The position numbers and the translations under genes were made by a program. A DNA stretch of 64,000 nt, taken from NCBI RefSeq assembly GCF_900099695.1, contig NZ_FNCY01000010.1:84706-148705 (forward strand), in the 5' to 3' direction. Position 1 is the first letter of the stretch, and each line of letters opens with the position of its first letter. The notes below the pieces were generated by a model, which saw only the letters and a list, made by a program, of their open reading frames with translations, had not been told where the DNA came from and did not search any database. Below, piece after piece: positions 45,737-54,707 of the stretch. The stretch comes from Propionivibrio dicarboxylicus. Lineage in GTDB: Bacteria; Pseudomonadota; Gammaproteobacteria; Burkholderiales; Rhodocyclaceae.

Positions 45737-47146
45737 ATGAATTTTCTAATCGTATTGGCATCATTGTGTTTCTTGATGTTCGTGGCCTATCGGGGCTACA
45801 GCGTCATCCTCTTCGCGCCGGTTGCGGCGTTGGGTGCGGTGTTGCTGACAGATCCCGGGATGGTGGCGCCGATGTTTACCGGTTTGTTCATGCCGAAAAT
45901 GGTGGTTTTCGTGCAGAACTACTTCCCGGTCTTCCTGCTTGGCGCGCTGTTCGGCAAGGTGATCGAGCTTTCGGGCTTCTCCAAGGCGATCGTTGCCGCC
46001 GTCATCGACTTCGTCGGCCGTGAGCGGGCGATCCTGTCGATCGTCGTCGTCTGCGCGTTGCTGACGTATTTCGGCGTTTCGCTGTTCGTGGTCGTGTTCG
46101 CGGTCTATCCGTTCGCCGCCGAACTGTTCCGCCAGAGCGACATTCCGAAGCGCCTGATTCCTGGCACGATTGCTCTCGGTTCGTTTACCTTCACGATGGA
46201 TTCGCTGCCGGGGACGCCGCAGATCCAGAACATCATCCCGACCACGTTCTTCAAGACCGACATCTATGCCGCCCCGATCCTCGGGACGATCGGTGCGATC
46301 TTCATCCTGGTGGTGGGCCTGTCCTACCTCGAGTGGCGTCGTCGCGTCGCCGCTCAGGCTGGCGAAGGCTATGCCATGAAAGGCGTGGAACTCGTCAATG
46401 AGCCGGCTGCCTTCGAGCATGAGAAGCTGGCCAATCCGTTGCTCGCCATCTCGCCGCTGATCATGGTTGGCGTCATGAACTATGTCTTCACCAAGATGAT
46501 CCCGTTGTTCTATGGCGACAAGGTTCAGTTCGTGCCCGCCGCCGTCGGCAAGGCCGCCGCGCCAGTCGTCCAGTCGGTGAAGGGTGTCGCCGCGTTGTGG
46601 GCGGTCGAAGGTGCCTTGCTGGTCGGCATCCTGATCGTCTTCCTGTTCGCCGGCCGTACGGTGATGGAGAAGTTCTCGGAAGGTTCCAAGTCGGCGATCG
46701 CCGGTGCGCTGCTGGCATCGATGAACACCGCGTCCGAGTACGGCTTCGGTTCGATCATCGCCGCTCTGCCGGGCTTCATCGTGGTTGCCAACGGTCTGGC
46801 TGCGATCCCGAATCCGCTCGTCAATGAGGCGATCACGGTGACGTCGCTGGCCGGTATTACCGGTTCGGCATCGGGCGGCATGGGCATCGCGCTGGCGGCA
46901 ATGGCCGATACCTTCATCCAGAGCGCGCAAGCGGCGGGCATTCCGCTCGAAGTCTTCCACCGCGTTGCGTCGATGGCCTCGGGCGGTATGGATACGCTGC
47001 CGCATAACGGCGCCGTCATCACGCTGCTGATGGTGACCGGTCTGACGCACCGCGTGTCCTACAAGGATATCTTCGCCATTACCTGCATCAAGACTTTCGC
47101 GGTCTTCGTCGTGATCGCGGTCTACTACATGACCGGACTCGTCTGA
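45737..47146 (+). CDS. GntP-family organic-acid:H+ symporter
   Basis: This 469-residue inner-membrane permease has about twelve hydrophobic helices (MNFLIVLASLCFLMFVAYRG at the start; FAVFVVIAVYYMTGLV at the end). Family marks are LGALFGKVIELSGF and GTPQIQNIIPTTFFKTD. GntP carriers move gluconate, 3-hydroxybutyrate or similar hydroxy acids. Placement between a CoA transferase and a thiolase favours a short hydroxy or keto acid. GGAGG precedes the ATG. A short hairpin (47171-47190) lies after the stop. Confidence 0.92.
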   Translation: MNFLIVLASLCFLMFVAYRGYSVILFAPVAALGAVLLTDPGMVAPMFTGLFMPKMVVFVQNYFPVFLLGALFGKVIELSGFSKAIVAAVIDFVGRERAILSIVVVCALLTYFGVSLFVVVFAVYPFAAELFRQSDIPKRLIPGTIALGSFTFTMDSLPGTPQIQNIIPTTFFKTDIYAAPILGTIGAIFILVVGLSYLEWRRRVAAQAGEGYAMKGVELVNEPAAFEHEKLANPLLAISPLIMVGVMNYVFTKMIPLFYGDKVQFVPAAVGKAAAPVVQSVKGVAALWAVEGALLVGILIVFLFAGRTVMEKFSEGSKSAIAGALLASMNTASEYGFGSIIAALPGFIVVANGLAAIPNPLVNEAITVTSLAGITGSASGGMGIALAAMADTFIQSAQAAGIPLEVFHRVASMASGGMDTLPHNGAVITLLMVTGLTHRVSYKDIFAITCIKTFAVFVVIAVYYMTGLV

Positions 47147-47261
47147 TCCGTCATGCCAAATGACTCCTGGTCCCGATGGCGACATCGGGATCGGGCGTCA
47201 AGCCGTGATCCGGCGTTCTTGCCCGATTCACGTCCGCTTTACGTCGCAGAAGGAATCCATC

Positions 47262-48506
47262 ATGTCCAGAGTGAGCATCATCGGTGCGTACAACACCGAG
47301 TTCGGCGCCTTTGTCAAAAAGGACAAGGTGACCGGTCTGATTACGGATACCAAGAGTTATTACGATTTGCTGGTCGAAGCCGGTCGCGGCGCGATCAGGG
47401 ATGCCGGCCTCGATCCGGCTGATATCGACGCGGTCTATGTCGGATCGTGTTCGCCCGGAACCTTCATCAATCAGGAACATGTGGCGCCGCTGGCGGCGGA
47501 AATCGATCCCGCCCTGCGCTTCAAGCCGATGACTCGTTGCGAGTGTGCCTGCGCCTCGTCGTCGGTGGCGTTTTACGATGGTATTTACGCCATCGAATCC
47601 GGCCGTTACCGCAACGTGCTGGTGATCGGCGTCGAGAAGATGAATCTCCTGCCGACCCCGCAGATGACGCATGTGCTGGCCTGCAGTTCGCACTGGCCGA
47701 CCGAAGGCTCGAAGGGCTGGTCGTTCCCGATGCTGTTTGCCGCGTATGCCAAGGGCTACCAGAAGCACTACGGCTTCTCGAACGAAACCCTCGAGAACAT
47801 GCTGTGGACGGCTGGCGCACTATGCTACAAGAATGGCGCCGAGAATCCGCTGGCGCATGTGAGAAACGGTCCGGCATCGCTCGATGCGATCCGGACGCTG
47901 ACCACGCCCGATGCCAACGGCAAATGCAAGAATGTGATGATCGCGCCGCCGCTGCGCTTGCACGACTGTTCGCTGGTGACCGACGGTGCTGCCGCGCTGG
48001 TCATTACGTCGACCTCGAAGGTCGTCAACAAGACGCGTGCCGTCGAAGTCGCCGGGATCGGTCATTCGATCGAGCGCTTGCCCGAGAACGTGCGTCCGAA
48101 CATGCACGAACTGATGGCCGGCAAGGATGCCGTCGCCAAGGCCTATCGCGAGGCCGGCATCACGGCGGCTGACGTCGATTTCGCCGAGGTGCATGACTGC
48201 TTCACGATCAACATGATCCTGTCGACCGAGGCGCTCGGCCTCTCGGCGGACGGTCGCGGCGGCTACGACTATCTCGACGGGCGCTTTACGCGCGACGATC
48301 GCGTTGCCGTCAATCTGTCCGGCGGGTTGAAATCCAAGGGGCATCCGGTCGGGGCGACGGGCGCGTCGATGCATGCGCTGGCGTACAAGCAGTTGATCGG
48401 CGAGCCGATCGGTGTTGCCGCCAAGAAAGCTGACGTCGGCGTCGTCTTCAACGTCGGCGGTTCGTCGGTCACCAATTGCGTGACCGTGCTCAAGGCGCCG
48501 AAATAG
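47262..48506 (+). CDS. Thiolase-family acyltransferase (SCP-x/thiolase-like)
   Basis: This 414-residue thiolase-fold protein carries a nucleophile Cys in CECACASSS at residue 97, and conserved residues in FAEVHDCFTINM and SKGHPVGATG. The sequence resembles the acetyl-CoA acetyltransferase/lipid-transfer branch rather than FadA. AGAAGGA lies seven bases before the ATG. It would cleave a 3-ketoacyl-CoA, or run the reverse condensation, as the last carbon-carbon step of the operon. The MITE-like element lies just after its stop. Confidence 0.9.
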   Translation: MSRVSIIGAYNTEFGAFVKKDKVTGLITDTKSYYDLLVEAGRGAIRDAGLDPADIDAVYVGSCSPGTFINQEHVAPLAAEIDPALRFKPMTRCECACASSSVAFYDGIYAIESGRYRNVLVIGVEKMNLLPTPQMTHVLACSSHWPTEGSKGWSFPMLFAAYAKGYQKHYGFSNETLENMLWTAGALCYKNGAENPLAHVRNGPASLDAIRTLTTPDANGKCKNVMIAPPLRLHDCSLVTDGAAALVITSTSKVVNKTRAVEVAGIGHSIERLPENVRPNMHELMAGKDAVAKAYREAGITAADVDFAEVHDCFTINMILSTEALGLSADGRGGYDYLDGRFTRDDRVAVNLSGGLKSKGHPVGATGASMHALAYKQLIGEPIGVAAKKADVGVVFNVGGSSVTNCVTVLKAPK

Positions 48507-48518
48507 GCCCGCCGTGAC

Positions 48519-48789
48519 CAGGGTGTGTTCTCAATTAACCGCTGGATTGCGTTGCGCCCGGCGCTGGAGCGGCTGCAAGGCGCGCGTCGCAGCGAAGGGT
48601 CGTTCCCTTCGCAAGAGGCGCAACGCCGCAGACGACCGGCGCTGGGGCAACCCGAAGGGCAAGGGTCTGGCGAGGCGCATCGCGTTGTTGGCGGAGGCTT
48701 GCATGGATGGCCATGCGGCGCATCCGCCGCCTAGCGCTGCGCCTCGCCAGACCCTTGCGCAACCAACGCTTAATTGAGAACACACCCTG
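48519..48789. mobile_element. 271-bp MITE-like element with 20-bp perfect terminal inverted repeats
   Basis: The ends CAGGGTGTGTTCTCAATTAA (48519-48538) and its exact complement (48770-48789) flank a GC-rich core, and imperfect pairing continues inward for another ~13 bases. Inside is a second perfect 20-bp inverted pair (48660-48679 with 48738-48757) and a short hairpin (48592-48599 with 48605-48612). There is no open frame with an SD and no transposase. No clear target duplication is seen. It lies between the thiolase stop and the SD of the next gene, so the RNA would fold into a large structure within the operon. Confidence 0.75.
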
Positions 48790-48800
48790 AGGAGGCATGC

Positions 48801-49118
48801 ATGAAAACCTTTAGCTATAACGATCTGGCGTATTCGGTCGAGGCGGCGGGAAATGCTTGGGACATCGTCTGCACACGCGGCGACGGGAAGACGGCGGTTG
48901 TCGCGGCCGGCGTTCTTGTCGGCGTCGCCGAGAAAGACGTCGAAGCCCGGGCGCGTGCGCTCGTCCGCGTCATCAACCCGGTCGGCATCCGCTCGATCGG
49001 CCCCGATGTCGGGCACCCGCAGAGAGTGGGTGACATCATCATCGTCGGTCCGGACGTCGGGCATCCGAACTTCATTTACTGGAACAAGGACAGCGCGTCT
49101 TGTCCAAAAACGCTTTGA
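48801..49118 (+). CDS. Small protein of unknown function in the CoA-transferase operon
   Basis: This 105-residue cytosolic product starts MKTFSYNDLAYSVEAAGNAWD, with AGGAGG five bases upstream. It has two near-repeats, IRSIGPDVGHPQRVGD and IIIVGPDVGHPNFIYW. No signal peptide, membrane helix or known motif is visible, and I do not recognise the family. Its place between thiolase and SDR suggests an accessory or subunit role in the same pathway. The MITE-like element ends 11 bases before its ATG. Confidence 0.7.
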   Translation: MKTFSYNDLAYSVEAAGNAWDIVCTRGDGKTAVVAAGVLVGVAEKDVEARARALVRVINPVGIRSIGPDVGHPQRVGDIIIVGPDVGHPNFIYWNKDSASCPKTL

Positions 49119-49145
49119 GCTTTTTTTCTCAACGAGGACAACATC

Positions 49146-49940
49146 ATGGAAATAAAAGGTAGCGTAGCCGTCATCACCGGCGGCGGAAACGGGATTGGCG
49201 AAGCCGTCGCCAAGTATTTCGTCAGCAACGGCGCCAAGGTCGTCATCGTCGATATGGCCCAGGCCAACATCGACCGCGTCGTCGCCGAGATCAAGGGCAT
49301 GGGCGGCGAGGTCATCGGCGTCCAGGCCAACGTCACCAGCGAGGCCGATACGGCGCGCTTCTACCAGGCGGCCATCGAGGCTTTCGGCCAGGTCAATATC
49401 GTCGTGTCCTGCGCCGGCATCATCCGCGACGGCACGATGCTGGCGCTCGACAAGGAAACCGGCAAGGTTTCGCGCAAGATGGGTCTGGACAAGTGGCAGC
49501 CGGTGATCGATACCAACCTGACCGGGACCTTCCTGACCATCCGCGATGGCGCCGAAGCCATGGTCAATGGCGGCTGGAAGGGACTGCTGGTGGCGATTTC
49601 GTCGGTGAACAAGGCGGGCCAGGTCGGCCAGCTCAATTACTCCTCGGCCAAGGTCGCCGATGCGCTGTTGCCGAAGATCGTCGTCGGCGAGTTCCTCATG
49701 CGCGGTATCCGCAACATCCGCTGCATCGCCATCGCCCCGGGCTACACGGCGACGCCGATGGTCGCCGGGATGAATCAGGATGCGCTGCAGGCACTGCTCA
49801 AGGATGTGCATCTCGGACGTCTGGTCGAGCCGATCGAAATTGCCCGCCTGATTGGACATGCTGTCGAAAACGAGGCCATCAACGCCACGACGATGGAAAT
49901 CACCGGTGGCCTCTGCTATCCGGGTGGCATCGCTAAATAA
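49146..49940 (+). CDS. Short-chain dehydrogenase/reductase (3-hydroxyacyl type likely)
   Basis: This 264-residue classical SDR has the dinucleotide-binding motif TGGGNGIGEAV, SCAG after strand 4, and the catalytic Ser in LLVAISSVNKAG followed by YSSAK. An Asp after strand 2 (VIVDMAQ) favours NAD+ over NADP+. In this operon it probably oxidises a 3-hydroxy acid or its CoA ester to the keto form that the thiolase needs. It is the last gene; a strong terminator follows. Confidence 0.9.
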   Translation: MEIKGSVAVITGGGNGIGEAVAKYFVSNGAKVVIVDMAQANIDRVVAEIKGMGGEVIGVQANVTSEADTARFYQAAIEAFGQVNIVVSCAGIIRDGTMLALDKETGKVSRKMGLDKWQPVIDTNLTGTFLTIRDGAEAMVNGGWKGLLVAISSVNKAGQVGQLNYSSAKVADALLPKIVVGEFLMRGIRNIRCIAIAPGYTATPMVAGMNQDALQALLKDVHLGRLVEPIEIARLIGHAVENEAINATTMEITGGLCYPGGIAK

Positions 49941-49965
49941 TCAGTCGAGTCGTTTGGACTACCTT

Positions 49966-49991
49966 GGCCAGTGCATGCACTGGCCTTTTTT
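49966..49991 (+). terminator. Rho-independent terminator of the CoA-transferase operon
   Basis: GGCCAGTGCA/TGCACTGGCC is a perfect 10-bp stem followed by six T residues, 26 bases after the SDR stop. Confidence 0.93.
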
Positions 49992-50047
49992 ATGACATGT
50001 AATAAATCCATGAGCGGTGGCGGCGAATCCATACTATATTGTCCTAC

Positions 50048-52093
50048 ATGGACGATGACCAACGCCTTTATCGTTTTGTCAGTAATCTGCTGGCGCTGAT
50101 TGATTCCGCGCCGTCGCCGCACGTCCTGCACGAAGCCATCCATGAGCAGTTGCGTCTGGCATTGCCGCCGCATAGCGTCGAAGCGTTTGTCATCGTGTTG
50201 CATGATCCCGCCGTGGACTGGCTCAATTTTGTCTACTTCAAGGCCGAGCAAGCTTACCCTTGTCCAGAGAACAGGCCGTTCATGGCCAAGTTCAGCATTT
50301 TCGACTGGGTGTTGAAGCATCGTCGCGGGCGCCTGTGGCGTGCCGACGTTCCCGCCGACGATCTCGCGTTGCCCTGCAATCCGGTACTTGCGCGCTATGC
50401 CGTCCCAATGATCTCGGGGGACCATGCGTTTGGCGTCATGTGCATGGAGTCGTACACGCCGGGGTATGTGTATGGGCCGGAGACCGTGGCCTTCTTTGAT
50501 CGCGCCGCCGAAGAGATTTCCCGTCTGTATCGCTTTTACGAGCGGCTGCGCACCGCCGATTCGATCGTCAATAATCCGATTGTTCCTTTTGGCATATGCC
50601 GTGTTCAGGATGGCCGCATCATCGATATCAGTGCCAAAGGACTGGAGATGCTCGGTTGCTCAGCCAATGTCGTCATCGGACGGTCCTTGCTCGACATGGT
50701 CGCTCCCGACGAACGCGTGCAGGTTGCCGAGCGATATCGCCGGCATATGAGCGGCGAAACGCATAATGCGCATTACCTGACGCGTCTGTTGCGTCCGGAT
50801 GGACGGATCTTCCCGGCCGAGGTGATGGTTTCGTTCGGCGATCTTTACCATGGGCGGCCGGCGCTGATCGTGATCTGCGTCGATGTCACCGAAGTCCAGC
50901 GCATCCAGCGCGAGGGACAAGAAGCGGCAGAGGCCGCCAATATGGCCAAGAGCGCGTTTCTGGCGAACATCAGTCACGAAATTCGAACGCCGATGAACGC
51001 CATTCTCGGGCTGTCGAAACTGATGCGGCGGGAAGGTGTGTCGGCAAGCCAGGCGGCGCATCTCGACCGGGTCGATGTTGCCGCCGAGCATTTGCTGGGG
51101 ATTGTGGACAGCGTGCTCGATATTTCAAAGATCGAGGCCGGCAAGCTCGTTCTCGACGAGAGTCATGTTTCCATCCGCGACCTCGTCGGTAATGCCGTGA
51201 CGATATTGATGGAGCGCGCCAGCGCCAAAGGCATTGCCTTGCATGTCGAGGAGGATGTGTTCCCGGATAACCTGTTTGGCGATCGCATTCGCCTGCAGCA
51301 GGCATTGCTCAACTATGCCGGCAATGCCATCAAGTTTTCCACTGGCGGTACGGTGACCTTGCGTGCGATCAAGGAGGACGAGCGGGACGATTCGGTCATG
51401 GTCCGCTTCGAGGTCAGCGACGAGGGGATCGGGATCGAGCCGGCCGTGCTGGCGCGTTTGTTCGATTCGTTCACGCAGGCCGACAATTCGACGACGCGCA
51501 AGTACGGGGGGACCGGTCTGGGTCTCGCGATTACGCGCAAGCTGGCAACCATGATGCAGGGCGAAGCCGGCGGGGTGAGCGTGCCGGGCAAGGGCAGCAC
51601 TTTCTGGTTTACCGCCCGCCTGCCGAAACGGCAGATGCCCGAAGTGGTCTTGTCGATGGAGGAGATCGGCAAGGAAGCCGAGGCCTTGCTGCGTCAGCGC
51701 CACGGTGGACGCCGGGTGCTCTTCATCGACGATGATCCGGTCAATCTCGATATCGTCAGGATCCTCGCCGAGGCGACCGGGCTGCTCGTCGATACGGCCG
51801 CAGACGGCTTGCAGGGGCTGGCCAAGGCGACAGAAGGGCGCTTCGACCTGTTCGTCACCGATCTGCAGATGCCGCATGTCGGCGGCCTGGAGGTTGCCCG
51901 GCGTTTGCGCGAGATCCCCGACTATGCAACGACGCCGATCCTGGCGATGACCGCCAACGTGTTTACCGAGGATCGGGAGCGTTGCCGTGACGTTGGCATC
52001 GACGGCTTTCTCAGCAAACCCTTCGATCCGGCGCAGTTGTTCCTGGCGCTGCTTGAGTGGCTCGATAACAGCGCCCGGGCGGCAGAGGCGTAA
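50048..52093 (+). CDS. Hybrid sensor histidine kinase with PAS and receiver domains
   Basis: This is a 681-residue protein without membrane helices, so it is probably cytosolic. Residues 1 to about 170 look GAF-like. A PAS domain (about 180-300) holds [18 protein letters not shown]. HisKA carries the phospho-His in [12 protein letters not shown] at residue 310. HATPase has [18 protein letters not shown] and GGTGLGLAI. The C-terminal receiver has DDD near 560 and the phospho-acceptor Asp in FVTDLQMP at 605. The start at ATG 50048 lacks a good SD; a TTG lies three codons upstream. No cognate output gene is adjacent. Confidence 0.92.
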   Translation: MDDDQRLYRFVSNLLALIDSAPSPHVLHEAIHEQLRLALPPHSVEAFVIVLHDPAVDWLNFVYFKAEQAYPCPENRPFMAKFSIFDWVLKHRRGRLWRADVPADDLALPCNPVLARYAVPMISGDHAFGVMCMESYTPGYVYGPETVAFFDRAAEEISRLYRFYERLRTADSIVNNPIVPFGICRVQDGRIIDISAKGLEMLGCSANVVIGRSLLDMVAPDERVQVAERYRRHMSGETHNAHYLTRLLRPDGRIFPAEVMVSFGDLYHGRPALIVICVDVTEVQRIQREGQEAAEAANMAKSAFLANISHEIRTPMNAILGLSKLMRREGVSASQAAHLDRVDVAAEHLLGIVDSVLDISKIEAGKLVLDESHVSIRDLVGNAVTILMERASAKGIALHVEEDVFPDNLFGDRIRLQQALLNYAGNAIKFSTGGTVTLRAIKEDERDDSVMVRFEVSDEGIGIEPAVLARLFDSFTQADNSTTRKYGGTGLGLAITRKLATMMQGEAGGVSVPGKGSTFWFTARLPKRQMPEVVLSMEEIGKEAEALLRQRHGGRRVLFIDDDPVNLDIVRILAEATGLLVDTAADGLQGLAKATEGRFDLFVTDLQMPHVGGLEVARRLREIPDYATTPILAMTANVFTEDRERCRDVGIDGFLSKPFDPAQLFLALLEWLDNSARAAEA

Positions 52094-52097
52094 TCGT

Positions 52098-52967
52098 TCA
52101 GGCGTAGCCGAGGCCGAGGACGCCGAGCAGCATGACGATCGCACCGACGTACTGTGACGGCTTCAGCGCTTCCTGAAGCCGGCGTGCGCCGACGAAGGTG
52201 CCGAGCAGCATCGAGATTTCACGCACCGGCGCGACATAGCTGAGCGGCGCGAGTTGCAGGGCGAATAATACGAGCAGGTAAGCGAGCGGCGAGAGAATGC
52301 CGACGATCAGGATGGCGCGCCGGTGCAAACGCCACTGCTCGGCCAGGCGCGCCGGTTGGCGTAGCGCGAACGGGGCGAGCAGGAGTGAGCGGAAGGCCAG
52401 TCCGACGGCATAGAACAGGATCGGCGTCATGCCGAGCGAGCGGATGGCCCAACCGTCGAGCAGCGTATAGGCAGCGATGAAGAGACCCGTCAGCAGGCCC
52501 CAGGACACCCCAAGATGACGACGGCTGGACGTGTTGCCGGAAAAGAGTCCGGTGCCGCCGGCCGAAATGAAGACGCCCGCGAGAATGGCGGCGATGGCAG
52601 CGGTGCCGAGGAGGCTCGGTCTTTCGCCGAGCAGGAGCACCGAGAGCAGCACCGTGAGCATCGGCCCGGAGCCGCGCGCGACCGGATAGACGACGGCAAA
52701 ATCGGCGACGCGATAGCCTTGCTGCAGGATCAGCGAGTACAGCACATGGATCAGTCCGCTGCCGAGTGCTGCCGCCCACATCAGCGTGTCGAACTGTTGC
52801 GGGTGCGTCAGCCATGCCCAGGCGGCGACAGGAATGGCGGCGATGACGCTGACCATGCCGAAGAGCCAGACAAAGGGCAGGCCGCCGCCGGACTTCTTGG
52901 CGACGATGTTCCAGGTGGCGTGGCAGAGTGCGCCGAAGAGGACGAGAGCAAGCGCGCCAAGGCTCAT
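52098..52967 (-). CDS. EamA/DMT-family membrane transporter
   Basis: This 289-residue protein has about ten membrane helices in two EamA repeats (LGALALVLFGALCHATWNIVAKK; GVSWGLLTGLFIAAYTLLDGWAI). The family exports amino acids, metabolites or drugs. It is divergent from a LysR-type gene 178 bases away, which is the common layout of such a regulator and its target. The substrate is unknown. Confidence 0.9.
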   Translation of the reverse strand: MSLGALALVLFGALCHATWNIVAKKSGGGLPFVWLFGMVSVIAAIPVAAWAWLTHPQQFDTLMWAAALGSGLIHVLYSLILQQGYRVADFAVVYPVARGSGPMLTVLLSVLLLGERPSLLGTAAIAAILAGVFISAGGTGLFSGNTSSRRHLGVSWGLLTGLFIAAYTLLDGWAIRSLGMTPILFYAVGLAFRSLLLAPFALRQPARLAEQWRLHRRAILIVGILSPLAYLLVLFALQLAPLSYVAPVREISMLLGTFVGARRLQEALKPSQYVGAIVMLLGVLGLGYA

Positions 52968-53145
52968 GAGCGGATTCCGTGCAAGGGTTCGGGGGCGTCT
53001 GGCAGTTGGGCGTGAAGGCGGATGGGCATGCGGCAGGTTCTCCGAGGCGGATGTCGGACGGCGCGAGCGCGGGCCGTCATGGCTGCCATGATCCGCTTAA
53101 GTACCGATTGAGTCACCCGGGGTGATAAGTGATACTGTTGCCACG

Positions 53146-54048
53146 ATGAGTAAAACTGATGATTGTCCCGGAATGACGCTGTCACCGCTCAATTCGATCC
53201 GCGTTTTCGTCGAGGCGGCGCGGGCGCAGAATTTCAGTCGAGCCGCCGCGGCCTTGGGCATGACGCAGAGCGGCGTCAGCCACCACGTCGGCGTGCTCGA
53301 ACGTTATCTCGGGCGTCGCCTGTTTGACCGCATGGGCGCGTCGCTCCGCCTGACGGATGCCGGACGCCAGTATTTCGAAGCCGTGCGCGAGGCGATGGCG
53401 AGCGTCGAGTTGTCGACGCGGCAGCTGCGCGCCAACGTGCCCGGATGCCGGCTCGTCGTGAGGACCTCGCTGCCGACGGTCGCCATGACCGTGCTGATTC
53501 CGGCCTTGCCGCGCTTCGTGCAGCAACCGCCGGTGAGCGTCGATCTGGTGACCTCGCTGTCGCCACCGGCGCCGGAAGACGCGTTCGACGTGCTGCTGAC
53601 GCGCGATCTGGCTTTGGCCGACGAGTCGCACTGGCAGCTGGCGCAGGAAACCCTGGTCTGCGTCGCTGCGCCGGCCGTGCATGCCCGCTGTGCGGCGTCC
53701 GGGATTGCCGGATGGTCCTTCATCTCGGCGAGATCGCGGCCCGAGGTGCTCGTCGATTGGGTCAATGCACAAGGTCTCGATGCTTCGGTCGTTAGCGTCG
53801 GTGCGAGCTTCGAACACTATTTCCTTGCCGTGTCGGCGGCGATCGGCGGCATGGGCTACCTCGTCGCGCCGCGCCTGCTGGTGGCCGAGGCCTTGCGTCA
53901 GGGGCAGCTTTGCGATGCCGGCATGCCCCCCGTCCGCGGTGCCGCGCAGTATTCGGCCTGGGTCAATCCACGTTCGCAGCAGCCCGAGGTGGCGCGCGCT
54001 TTCTGTCGCTGGTTGGTGAGCGTTTTTCGCGCCGAAGAATCGGTCTAG
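53146..54048 (+). CDS. LysR-type transcriptional regulator (GcvA-like)
   Basis: This regulator of about 300 residues has an N-terminal winged helix (LSPLNSIRVFVEAARAQNFSRAAAALGMTQSGVSHHV) and a LysR effector domain. The start is uncertain among GTG 53122, ATG 53146 and ATG 53173, none with a strong SD. It is divergent from the EamA gene and probably controls it. Its stop overlaps by 4 bases the stop of the converging hydrolase-like gene. Confidence 0.9.
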   Translation: MSKTDDCPGMTLSPLNSIRVFVEAARAQNFSRAAAALGMTQSGVSHHVGVLERYLGRRLFDRMGASLRLTDAGRQYFEAVREAMASVELSTRQLRANVPGCRLVVRTSLPTVAMTVLIPALPRFVQQPPVSVDLVTSLSPPAPEDAFDVLLTRDLALADESHWQLAQETLVCVAAPAVHARCAASGIAGWSFISARSRPEVLVDWVNAQGLDASVVSVGASFEHYFLAVSAAIGGMGYLVAPRLLVAEALRQGQLCDAGMPPVRGAAQYSAWVNPRSQQPEVARAFCRWLVSVFRAEESV

Positions 54049-54707
54049 TGCGCTTGTGCCGGGGGTGGGAGGAAACGGCGAATCCATTGTGCCGCCAGCC
54101 GGTTGGCGGTGTCCGTTTTCCGCGCGTCAGCATCGGCGATGACCCGCAATTCCGCATGACAACGCACTTCCCGCAGCGCACGCCGGTTGGCCGCGATGCG
54201 TCGGTCGTCGCCAAGGTCATGGAGGAGCAGCAAGGGCGAGGCCAGCGTGCGCAGGTACACGACGCCGGCCAGATCGACGAGTCCGCCGCGACAGACGAGC
54301 GCGGCAATGTCGTGGTCTCGCTGCGAGGCGATCCGGACGATGACCGGCGCGGTGTCTTCGTCGGCGTGGAGCGCCAGCGGCTGCACCGGAATCTCGCCCA
54401 TTTGCATGCGATGGCGGATCTGGTCGAGAAAGAGAAGGAGGCGACGGGCGAGCTGCGGGATGTTGTGATGCAGGTCCGGATAGTGTTCCTCGGTGGCGGC
54501 AATCAGGTCGGCGTTGAGGGTGGAGAGGCCGCTTTGCCGCAGCAGGTCGGTGAAGGCGCCGTTGGCGTTGTCCTCCGGTGGCCCGGCGTGGACAAGGACG
54601 ACGAGTCCCGGCGCGTCGGGCAGCAGGGAAAGACTGCCGTGCAAGGCGCCGTGTTCGCCGGGAACGATCAGCGCCAGTGTCGGAATGCCGGGGCTGTCGT
54701 CGCTCAT
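54045..54707 (-). CDS. Alpha/beta-hydrolase-like protein with degenerate nucleophile site, last gene of the amr operon
   Basis: This 220-residue protein resembles the dienelactone-hydrolase-like domain that is often fused to phosphoribosyltransferases: LVVLVHAGPPEDNANGAFTDLLRQSGLSTLNADLI, then IAALVCRGGLVDLAGVVYLRTLASPLLLLHDLGDDR. The place where active members have a G-x-S-x-G elbow reads ALHADEDTAPVIV, with no Ser or Cys nucleophile, so catalysis is doubtful. The ATG overlaps the amrS stop in ATGA, so it is translated with the AmmeMemoRadiSam genes. The role is unknown; a binding or scaffold function is possible. Confidence 0.75.
   Translation of the reverse strand: MSDDSPGIPTLALIVPGEHGALHGSLSLLPDAPGLVVLVHAGPPEDNANGAFTDLLRQSGLSTLNADLIAATEEHYPDLHHNIPQLARRLLLFLDQIRHRMQMGEIPVQPLALHADEDTAPVIVRIASQRDHDIAALVCRGGLVDLAGVVYLRTLASPLLLLHDLGDDRRIAANRRALREVRCHAELRVIADADARKTDTANRLAAQWIRRFLPPPAQAH

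Noticed and set aside
45761..47185. Minus-strand frame of 474 codons
   Set aside because: It is antisense to the GntP permease, with a His/Asp/Arg-rich low-quality sequence.
48514..48777. Open frame across the inverted-repeat element
   Set aside because: It has no SD, is Arg/Ala-rich by base composition only, and coincides with the hairpin structure.
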